A stretch of 64,000 bases of DNA, from assembly GCA_036346395.1 (NCBI GenBank), contig CM070606.1, forward strand, positions 15,176,915-15,240,914, given 5' to 3'. The position numbers and the translations under genes were made by a program. This stretch comes from Hsuehochloa calcarea. Lineage: Eukaryota > Streptophyta > Magnoliopsida > Poales > Poaceae. Positions 34,708-44,700 of this stretch are shown piece after piece (position 1 is the stretch's first letter; each line of letters opens with the position of its first letter). The notes below the pieces were generated by a model. The model saw only the letters and a program-made list of their open reading frames with translations, was not told where the DNA came from and did not search any database.

Positions 34708-36604
34708 TGTGGGTATCGTGAGGATATGTGCACGATCTCAGGATGATGAGTCAATTGTCAATGGCTTTGTTGGTTTGCAAAATCTCGCGTTTTCGGGGTT
34801 TGCTTGATCTGTCGGACCACAGCGGTCCGATCGGCGATGGGCTAGGATCGCGACCGCCAGGAGAGGTCCGACCGGCCATGGTGGCCGGTCCGACCGGTTT
34901 GCTGAACAATGGCTTTTGGAGCTAATCCAAAAATAGGTTGTGTAGGCAGGTGAGGGAAGTCTCCTGGATGTGGTCGCATCATTTTTAGAGCTCCCAGTCA
35001 AAAGTTCTATCGAGTTGAAAATTCCAGAAGGTTTTGTATTTTCAAGCTGGAATTTTGGCTAAGTCCTTTCGGGCGGTCCGACCGCCGTTGTGGCATCGGT
35101 CCGACCGGCCTGGAATCGGTCGGACCGGTGGAGTGGGGCGGTCAGACCGCCGTTCACTTGAAGGTGAGCCTTCTTTGCCTTGATGTGTATTGATTGTGTT
35201 TATTGTATGAACTTCAATGCTTTATTGTTGTATATTGCATTGCGGAGCTAACGTGGGTCAAGTTGTGAAGAACTTGTTCCCGGAAACGATTTGTTTGTCT
35301 ATTGCTGTGCAGGTGGCTTGCATGTCAACGACGTCAACGGTGAATGGATCGGGACTACGCTTGGAGAGCTGAGGTCCAGAACGATCATGGATGCCGGGTG
35401 AGGTCGTGTGAATCAAGCATGGTGCAGGATGGGCAAGATGGATCGAACGGGTGGTTCGGTGCAGCTGGTTGGATCAGGCGGTGCGGATATCGGTGCGAGT
35501 CTCTGGGAGGTTCCGATGGGATTCGGACAAGAGAGGCTTGGCGACGTGATGAGAACCGCTGATCAACCTACACGTGGCGAAGCAGGCAATTGCTTCAATG
35601 GATATGTGTGTGTGGGTCCCATGTGTGATTGGGTCCCAAAAGTGAAACCCTAGGCCTCTCCTATAAATAGAGAAGGGGGAGATGTAAAACCCCTTGAAGC
35701 TTCCATTTGGTTTTCCTTAGCTTTTTCTAGGGTTAGGGTTTGGAGAGGAAGAGATGGAGAGATTGTGGTTGCTCCTTGGTGAGCTCTTGTCCTCCTTGAG
35801 GGAGTGGCTTTGTAAGCATCTTGTGAGATCAATCAATCTTGTGATGCTTGCTTGAGAGATCATTTATCTCCCTTTTGTGTTCTTCTCTCTTTTGGATGAA
35901 TTTGGTGCTTCCTTGATTCAAGTGTTTAAGCTTGGTCTCTTGACCCATTGTGTCTTGCTTTGATGTGTGGGAATACTCCTAGAATCGTCTAGACCATCAA
36001 CCCCCACAAGCAAGTTTTGAATCAAAGATTTTCATATTTCTAGGATTTGTGCACTTCTTTGGTAAAACCTTGAGAGATCAATTTTGCGAAGTGGATCTGA
36101 AGGATCGTCGCTAGAAATAGGTCTCTAATATCATTAGGGAGGTGTGCTCGAAATTTGGTCAAGTTTCATTGGTTGAATCAAAAGTTGGATCAAATTTCGT
36201 TTTGGATTTGGGCTTGATTTTTCAGTACTGGACTGAACCGGTCTGACCGATTTTATAACGGCGGTCCGACCGCCCGCGTTTCAGACCGCTAGTACTGCCG
36301 GGTCGAACCGATATCCACTGGTCCGACCGCCAGTTAGTAGCCGGTCCGACCGCTCTGTGACCGTCGGTGAGACCGCCCTTGGTAGCCGGTCAGACCGTCT
36401 GTGCCCAGATCTGCCCTTTGAGATTAAGTCTCCACTTGTGTGTCGTGTGGTTGAGCGGGGTTATCGAATTGACACGGCTTCCATCAGGCGCTTCGATCTT
36501 CTTAGCTTTCATAGCTAAAGGAGTAAAGTTCGTGTTGAATTTGATTTAGGCGAGAAAGTTGAGAAAGCGCCTATTCACCCCCTAGTCGCCTTTACGGTCC
36601 TACA
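34708..36604 (+). mobile_element. 3' LTR of C1
   Basis: It has the same length (1897 bp) and order as the 5' LTR. TATA is at 35662. Palindromes at 36230-36410 are intact where the 5' LTR copy is eroded, while 34805-34860 is eroded where the 5' LTR is intact. It ends CTACA before the AGCTT duplication. Confidence 0.92.
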
Positions 36605-37413
36605 AGCTTATAAGTCATAACTCACAAAGTCACAAGTCATCACACATTCACACTTAGTTCATCACATACATAAAACTTAGTTCACACTAACATTGATTAG
36701 GCTAGATGGTTAATCTATACACAAATGACTGTAACATCCCAAAGTATGTTACCAAAAATAAATTTAATAAAGTTATTATTTTATTGGATTTTCTGATATT
36801 TAAAAGAGTTTTCTTGGTTAAAAAGAAAAAAAAGTCAAATATTTAATTTCCTAGTTTTCAATGTCAAAAAAAAAATTATTAAGATTTCTGGGATTTTATT
36901 GTATTTAAAGTGAAAATAATAATAATAATAATAATAATAATTTCTTGAATTTTCTGGATTTCAAAAAGGTAGTTCATATTTTTTAGAAACTAAAAATAAT
37001 TTATGTGCAAAAAATAAAAACCAACTTTAACTTGGAATTAATTTTTATTAAGTTCAAAATAATTTAAGGAATTTTTGTGAATTTTTCTAGAATTTTTTTA
37101 ACTCTATTTGCTATTTTCTAAAAGGCTATTTCATTTGATGCATTTTCTGATATTCGAAAATCAATTAAAATCTCATTTTCTCTTTTGGGCTGAAATCCTC
37201 TTCTATTGGGCCGAAATCCGAATATCCGGACTTGTTCTTATCCGAATAATCCGTATCCGTATCCGTATAGCATGCCTACCGTATTCGTTTCCGTTTCCGA
37301 CAAAAAAATCCGAATCTGTTTCCAATCCGAAAATTATCCGAGAAAAATCCGATCCGTGACAATCTGTTTCCGTCCGGATCGGTAGGAAACTATCCGATCC
37401 GTTTTCATCCCTA
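36605..37413. mobile_element. Right arm of the hAT-like element, containing an LTR-start fragment
   Basis: 36605-36732 is hAT interior, with CTTAGTTCATCA-type repeats shared with the left arm near 28630. From 36733 to about 37205 the sequence starts TGTAACATCCC and resembles the first ~480 bp of the solo LTR at 11641 (TTCTAGAATTTTT, CTATTTGCTATTTTCTAAA), including the GGGCCGAAAT boundary. No target site duplication was seen for this piece. From about 37206 to the end are hAT subterminal TCCGTATCCG repeats and the terminal inverted repeat. An ATA/AAT microsatellite lies at 36916-36940. Confidence 0.55.
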
Positions 37414-37995
37414 CTTGTAATGGCGGACGCGGCGCTGCCTTGCGCGGAGAAGAAACCGAGTCGAAGACGACGACCCTGTGGTGGGGCCCACTTGGCAGCG
37501 ACATGGGGAGACGCGCGCGGAGAGTGCTCGATCGGCCTTTCGGGCGACGCGTCGACAAATCGCAAGTGAGCGCCGGAGAGAGAGAGAGATCGATGATGGG
37601 GACCACTGTCGGCGAGTCGGCCTGCACAAGGTAGCCGACGCACGATTACAGGCCCACTGAACAAGTGTTGGGTTTCGATCGACATCGTTCAATGATTTTA
37701 AATAGATTTTCTATTTTAGAAAATACATAAAATCTAAATAGCAATTAGAAAATAGCAAATGAACTTGGAAAAATTTCAGAAAATTCTAGAAAATATATCT
37801 AAGCATATATAATTCAAATAAAATAGTTTTGACAATTGTTGATGTTGGAATTAATCCTAATAAATTATTTTTACATGAAAGTGTATATTAAGCTTTAAAT
37901 AAAAATACTAAAAATTAATAAAAATTCAAATAATGTATTTTCCAACAAGTAACTATTCAAAGGATTTTTAGAGCTATGAAAATTGGGATGTTACA

Positions 37996-38485
37996 TATAT
38001 CATATCCTTTGATTGCTACATTAGATGCATTTTTAGTTTCTTTTTATTATTCTTTTGTGATGTCATTTAGTGAGCTGAATTTTCACCTTGATTTTTCCCA
38101 TACGTTCCTTAAATTTTTGGGAGATTTCAGGAAATCCAAATTCAAAATTTGGTTTGAATATTTTTGTGCAATATTTCACCGAAGTATCCGGTTACCAGAT
38201 ATCTCATGAACCCCCAACGATACATTTTTCCCTAATCCAGCAAGATCTGAAAATTGAAATCATATCATATATATATAGCATTAAGCTCCCACAAATTGCA
38301 GTGTCCAAGGACATGAAACAGAAAAACTGGTATCACACGCAGTCTCTCTTTCATATACATACAAGTCAGCTTAATGCTAATCACCGGACGTTGATTTGTC
38401 GAAATAATTCGGCAGCTTCAACTCCCTCTTCTCAATATCACTTTGCCGCCACCTCCTGGCTTCTGCAAAGCTCCAGGCAGCCATG
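37996..38485 (-). other. 3' flank and probable 3' untranslated region of the phospholipase D gene
   Basis: This is unique-looking AT-rich sequence between the minus-strand LTR and the stop codon at 38486-38488. Transcription runs leftwards. No open frame or repeat was recognised, and a polyadenylation site cannot be placed with confidence. Confidence 0.4.
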
Positions 38486-38779
38486 TCACGTCGTGAGAGC
38501 GTTGGGAAGGGAGGAGTGCGTGCCGAGCACCTTGCCGCCAACGTCCGGAAAGCTCTCGTGCCCGCGCAGCGGCCCGACCCTCCCGTCTCCGTCGACCCTG
38601 ACGGGGTACCTCATGAGGTGGCCCCTCATCTCCGCAGTCTGTGGCGACACGTAGGATCCCCAGTTCTCCTCCGCCATTTGGTTCACCAATCGGACGCACT
38701 CCACCGACTGCGGCTGGCGGAAGCACTCCTCCACCGTGCCCAGGTGCTCCGCCCACAGCGACATCCTGTACCCGTACAC
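38486..38779 (-). CDS. PLDdelta: PLD exon 10: C-terminus
   Basis: 97 codons plus TGA, VYGYRMSLWAEHLG through SFPDVGGKVLGT to LPNALTT. Acceptor TGCAG|GTG. Confidence 0.93.
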   Translation of the reverse strand: MYGYRMSLWAEHLGTVEECFRQPQSVECVRLVNQMAEENWGSYVSPQTAEMRGHLMRYPVRVDGDGRVGPLRGHESFPDVGGKVLGTHSSLPNALTT

Positions 38780-41700
38780 CTGCAAAGAAACAGTAATTGT
38801 CACAACTCACAACGCAACAGCTCTAGGCATTGTGTTGTGCAGAGGTTTCATAGGCGGGGAGGAGAGGAGGGCGCGCCTGTCCTCGTGGAGGGCTGCTGCT
38901 TCCTGCCCAGCTGTAGTGAGGCTGATACGCGCCCATGGCAATCTCAGTGTCCCGCGAGCCGTCCATGGACCTCTGGTTTATGTTGGCCGATCCCATGAGT
39001 ACGTACTCATCGTCGACGATCATCCCCTTGGAGTGCACGTAGATCATGAACCTCCTGAACTTCTGGGCTACGCCCTGGAGGAGGAAAAAAAAGAAGACAG
39101 TTTTTTCTCCCCTATATATGAAGCACATCCAATGTGCGTATTTTGAGCGACTTATTGAACAAAGAATAAGATATAATTACCAGTGAGGAATTCTCATTGG
39201 ATTGGCTCATCGTTGATACATCACTTGAGATTTCACGTTTCCCGAGGCAGTAGAAGTTCAGGTACTCCTGCGGATGGGTATCATGTAACCCTTCCTTTCG
39301 GAGAGCGTCTGCGACAATCTTGTACATCATGGACATGGTTTGCCCCTTGAAGAGATCAAATGGAAGCAACACAACATCCGGTAGAAAAGACGAACAATCA
39401 CGATTTATTCAGTATCTCAAACTCAAAGAGTGTGTACAATTTTCCGACTTGTTAAGTTCATGGCAAAACAGTAATATGATGATGAGGAACAAACCTGCCA
39501 AAAGAGGATCTCTTGCATAGCTGCAGTTGTCGGATTGCCTTCGGGCCACATTGGTATAACAATGTAAGCTGCAAATCGCTCTCTTGCCTTAATCTTTCTT
39601 GCAATCTTTATGGCCAATTCAATTGGTATTAGGTTCTCTGCACCTGTTCCCACAAGAGTATTCAAATCATAAAATGAATGCCTGGATTTGCCTTGTCCTT
39701 GACATATAGATACATAATACATCAAATGGTACATACTAAAGAGGTACTTCACTAAAAATAAACTAAACAGGTAGATTTCCGATTAAACCAGTTGTATGTA
39801 GATTTGTGTCTTATTCTTTTTTTGTTTTGCGAGTTGATCTGTGTCTTGTTCCTCATACAAGTTGTGAAACGTTAAACCGGTCACTGATCAGAAATGCTAA
39901 AATAAACTCACTGTTAGACAAATATCGTGTTCACACCGACTGTTCGGTTCGGGATCATGTTCACACCGACTGTTCGGTTCGGGATCGTGTTCACACCGAC
40001 TGTTCGGTTCGGTCTCATGTTCATACCGACTGTTCGGTTCGGTCTCGTGTTCACACCGACTGTTCGGTTATATATATGTACCCTGCCTATTGGCCTCATC
40101 AAGTAATTCTAGTGCCATACGATTGCTTTCATGGTATCAGACGCCTAGATTTTTTTTCCTTCCGCTGCCCTAACCCGCGCGCCGCTCGGCTGCGCACCCC
40201 ACGCGCCTCCCGGCTGCGCATCCTTCCCCGCCCTCATGCCTGGCTCCGCTCCACCCGCCTCCTCGCCGATGCCGAGGCCGCCGAGGTTGAACGCACCGCG
40301 CCACCGCGGCCGAGCGTGCCTGTGCTATCGAGGCCGAAGCGCCGCTGGCTGCTTGAGCGCCGCCCGCCAAGAAGCGGCTACCCGGCCGCCGCTCTCAGGC
40401 GCGCCCGAGCCGCCGAGCGAGGCCGCGGCCGCGACTTCAGAGCGCGATGCCGCCGCCGCGCTCGCGGCGCCCTCGCGCGTGCCGCCCGAGGCGGAAGCGG
40501 CCGAGGCCGCCATCCCACCGAAGACGACGCCGCCTCTACCGGCGGCGGTGGCGACGGTGGTTCTCCTCACCGCCCGGACGCTCTCCGACGCACGAGGCGC
40601 GCCATCATCAACCTCCACGCCCGAGCCGTCGGCGTCCCGAACATCCACGCCTCGTCCCGCCGCCCTCGACATGGAGAACAACAACTACACTACCGGCGCC
40701 ACCAGATGCTCCTCGGTTCTGGGAAATTCTCCTCGGCGCCATGTTCTCACCGACGCCGCCGACCACACCTACCCCGACCGGGAGCGCATGGATCGCGTCG
40801 CCATGACGTGGCTCCTTAGCACGCTTCTCCCGATCTCGAGGAGATTGTTCGGGACAACCATGCCATCGCATCGCCCGCTTCCGCTCGAGCACGGCTTCCT
40901 CGGAATCGCGGCGGCGCGGCTCTACCTCGACGCCGCCTTCCGCCACTTCGCCCGTGGCGATCTCCCATCACCGACTCGCCGCAAGTTCAAGTCCATGGCC
41001 GATGCCCTAGGCGACTTGGCGAGGTCGCCACCGATCGTCACGCCGTCCTCAACGCCATCCGCGGCCTCAACGAGCGCCGCCTCCATCGGCATGCACCTTC
41101 AACGTGGGCGCCGTTTCCGCCTTCCCGGAAGCCTGCATCGATCCGCCGCTTGAAGAACTCAACATGGCTCATCGCTCGGTGCCTTCCCGACCGCCTCCTT
41201 ACCTACGGCTGGCGGCCCTGGCTGGTCAAGAACCCAATAAGCCCATCGCACCACCGCGGCTGACCTCAGCGCCGCTCCCGAAACGGCGGCAACTCCAGGA
41301 ACTCCGGCAAGGGCGACAAGCGCGGCACACGTGGCGGTGTCAAGGGCAAGGGGCGGCAGTTTGGCACGCCCGCACCTGGTCCAGATCCTCTGCGCAACAA
41401 CCAAGAAAGATCTCGCGCAGCTTCTCCAGCGGTCCATGGCCCAGCTTCTACAAGCCCTGGTCCGGCTCCATCAGCATGTGGCCAGGAATCGCCCTCCCCG
41501 CTCCATTGCCGGCTCGCTCCTCTCTCACCGCAGAGCCTTCGTCAGCAGCGCCTAAGGGCCGTGGGCTACCCCCTATTACTACCCCACTACCGGCATGCCA
41601 TCCTGGGGCGCAGCAGGTCCGGCTTCCTCCTCAACACCGTGTCGACTCGCCAAAGAACACGATCGATCTTCAACACCGGCGCCACCTCGCATATGACCTC

Positions 41701-44700
41701 CGACGCCGGTACTCTTTCCCACACCTCTTCCCAGCGGTATCCTCTTCCATCTTCCATTGTTGTCGGTAACGGTGCTTTACTTCCCGTCACCTCCACTGGC
41801 ACAGCTCATCTTCCCGGTTCATTATGTCTTAATAATGTCCTTGTTTCTCCGGGTCTTATTAAGAACCCACTTTCCGTGACGTCGACTTCACTTCTGACAA
41901 CAATTGTTCTGTTGAATTTGACCCTGCTGGTTGTTCTGTGAAGGATCTGCATTCCAGGAGAGTGATCACCAGGTGCAATAGCTCCGGGCCGTTGTACCCT
42001 CTTCGTCCCTCTGGCGCGTCATCACTTCCTGCTGCACACCTCGCCACCACCGCTGCGTCCACTCTATGGCATCGTCGTCTCGGTCATCCTGGATTTGAGA
42101 CTCTGTCCAAACTTATGGCTTATAACAAAGACATTAAAATACTATATGTCATGCTTGTCACCGGGCGTAATGTTCGTCTTCCTTTTCTGTGTCAAGATCA
42201 CGCGCTTCACATAGTTTTGAACTCATACATCGTGATTTATGGACCTCGCCAGTCCCTAGTGTCTCGGGATTCAAATATTATTTGGTCATCCTCGATGATT
42301 GCTCACATTATATGTGGACGTTCCCTTTACGCCTCAAGTCTGACACCTTTTCGACTCTATCTAATTTCTTTACTCTTGTTTCCACACAGTTTGGCCGCAC
42401 CATCCAGTCTGTCCAATGCGACAATGGGCGCGAGTTTGACAACTTCAGCGCCCACACCTTCTTCCTAACCCACGGCACTCACCTCCGAATGTCGTGCCCT
42501 TACACCTCTGCTCAGAATGGGAAGGCTGAGCCATCCGCTCTCTCAACAATGTGGTTCGGTCCCTCCTCTTCCAAGCCTTGTCTTCCTCCTCAGATTGGGT
42601 CGAGGCATCAACACCGCCACCATTCTACTCAACATCTTACCAACCAAAACGCTGCGCCCCGACGCCTCATGAAGCCTTGCTAGGCTCTCGCCGCAGATGA
42701 CCATCTCAAGGTCTTCGGTTGTCGTTGTTATCCCAACTTGACCGCCACCACCGCCCACAAACTTGCTCGCGCTCCACTTTGTGTGTCTTCCTTGGCTACT
42801 CGCTCATCATAAAGGCTCTGCTGCCTCTAGACACTAACTCCAACAAGATCATCATATCTCGCCATGTGATCTTTGGCGAATCCTCCTTTCCTTTTGCCGA
42901 ACAGCGAGACACCCCATCCACCGCGGACTTCGGGTTTTTGGACACCTTTACTAATCCTGTTCCGGTGCCCATAGGCCCGACAAGGTCTTTTTAACCTGCA
43001 GGATCACCATCACCGCATTCTCGCCCTTTCGCCATGTGCGGTGGGTCTCCAATGAGCGCCTCATCTCAGACTCGCCACGTGCAAAGAAGTGTCCACCGGT
43101 GCACCTTTGCCTACTCCTGCCACGACGTCACGGCAAGACCTCGACTACACCAAGACACCACGTCGCGGCGCCTTCAAGATCCTCCACACGACCACGTCGC
43201 GGCTACCGGCGTCCCTCGCGCCTCCGCGGCCGCCAGTTGCCGTCACCGGCTTATGCCACCACTCAGTGTCTGACCGGCGCCCTCGCCCGTACTCGGTGCC
43301 TCCACTGCGTCTCCGGCGCCTCGGTAATCCTGCGTCCCTTCCAAAGGGCGATTGCCATTCCCGTGGTCAATACACACCCATGACCACTGTATAAACATGG
43401 CTTCCAACAACTGCGTACAGACAACACCGCAACTGCTGTCTCTGCTCCGAGGACATACCGGCCGCTTCTTGCCGACCAGAATCGGCGCTTGCCATGCTAG
43501 ATGAGCATGTCGCCTTCTCCGTAACAACACTTGGGATCTTGTTCCGCGCCCTGGCGCGAATGTGGTGATCGGCAAGTGGATCTTCAAACACAAGTTTCAG
43601 TCGATGGTTCATTTGAGCGCTACAAAGCTCATTGGTCCTCCGCGGCTTCACACATACCAGAGTTGATTTTTCGAAACCTTCACTTCGTCGTCAAACCGAC
43701 TATCAGGCGAATCAGGTCTCGCCGCCCTCTCCCGCAATCGCCTATTCGGCGGCTTGATGTAAAGAATGCCTTCCTCCATGGCAACATTGATGAGACAGCT
43801 TTATCATGCGTGCACCCTCGGGTTCGAGGATTCCTCTCATCCAGATTACGCTCGCCGTCCGAACTGCTCCTCTACGGTCTCAAGCAAGCGCCGAGCATGG
43901 TACACCTAGTTTTGCGGCTTACTTGGTGTCTCTCGGGTTCATGGAAACCAAGTCTGACACCTCGCTCTTCGTGTTCCACCATGGTGCTGAACTCATCTAC
44001 CTGCTGCTCTATGTGGATGACATCGTCCTCACAACTTCGTCGACCACACTCCTCCATCGCACCATCACTGCTTTGCAGCAGGAGTTCTCGATGAAAGACT
44101 TGGGTGATCTCCATCACTTCCTCGGGATGCAGGTTCAGCGGCGGTCTGATGGCCTTTTTCTCTCGCAAAGACCAAAGATATGCAAGAGATTCTAGACCGC
44201 GCGGGCATGGCTGAGTGTAAGCCCTGCTCCACCCTGGTGGATACCTGTTCCAAGGTTTCAGCGCTGGATGGCACCCCCGTCAGTGACACCACTGATTTCC
44301 GGAGTTTGGCTGGTGCTCTTCAGTATCTCACCTTCACACGTCCGGACATCTCCTACGCCGTCCAACAGGTCTGCCTTCACATGCACGATCCTCGGGAGCC
44401 TCACCTTGCGCTTTGAAGCGTATCCGCGGTATATTCGTGGCACTCTACACCTTGGGCCGCTTCTTCGACCTTCAAAGATTCGATCCGTTGTCTACTCCGA
44501 CGCCGGGGCGGTTTGTCCCGATACCCGCAAGTCCACCTCGCTATGCCGTGTTCCTCGGGATAGCCTCGTCTCCTAGTCCTCCAAGCGCCAGAACACTTGC
44601 TCTCGAGTCCAGTAGCCGGCCGAGTGCCGTGGTGTGGCTAATGCCGTGGTCGAGGCATCCCGCTCCGCCAACTCTTATGTGAGCTCCACTCCCGCCCAAA

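Larger units (their letters stand above)
28675..36604 (+). mobile_element. Sirevirus-like Copia retrotransposon C1, gag only, pol deleted
   Basis: Both LTRs are 1897 bp (28675-30571 and 34708-36604), start TGTGG, end GGTCCTACA, and are flanked by the exact duplication AGCTT (28670-28674 and 36605-36609). The primer site is TGGTATCAGAGC (30574-30585). Extra polypurine tracts (CAAAGGGGGAGAAG at 34255 and CAAGGGGGAGATT before the 3' LTR), a long gag with coiled coils, and CG-palindrome LTRs fit Sirevirus-type Copia elements. Between gag and the 3' polypurine tract only 1.4 kb of non-coding sequence remains. Related C2 has about 3.15 kb of pol at that point. Confidence 0.92.
28350..37413. mobile_element. 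Non-autonomous hAT-like DNA transposon, interrupted by C1
   Basis: Terminal inverted repeats are TAGGGGTGAAAACGGATCGG on the left and TAGGGATGAAAACGGATCGG on the right (reverse complement of 37394-37413), one mismatch in 20. An exact 8-bp duplication, CTTGTAAT, flanks it (28342-28349 and 37414-37421); 8 bp is the hAT hallmark. Subterminal regions are rich in ATACGGA-type motifs (28360-28500 and 37245-37400). Without C1 it is about 1.1 kb, has no transposase and would need one in trans. Confidence 0.88.
26226..37995 (-). mobile_element. Minus-strand solo LTR of a B-like family, split by a hAT transposon (parts 26226-28349 and 37422-37995)
   Basis: On the minus strand it starts TGTAACATCCCAATTTTC (from 37995) and ends CCGAATAGCCAAGGTGTTACA (at 26226), about 2.7 kb when joined. 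The 3' part mirrors the B LTR: a block ending CGCGGAAG|GCATGT near 27195, then a run of hairpins with CCCGTATGAAACG...CGTTCTTCATACGG, ending ACCGGTAT near 26770. The start instead resembles the solo LTR at 11641. A TATA box and C-rich leader lie at 27.8-28.15 kb. Flanking pentamers TGAAT and TATAT do not match, so truncation or recombination is possible. Confidence 0.6.

Noticed and set aside
39926..40066. CRISPR-like regular repeats
   Set aside because: Units are directly adjacent with no spacers, in a plant LTR, and are repeated in the other LTR.
39806..41153. Plus-strand open frames of 337 and 305 codons, the first with an HTDCSVR repeat
   Set aside because: The repeat is translation of the D1 LTR tandem units, and the rest is GC-rich broken gag read in mixed frames.
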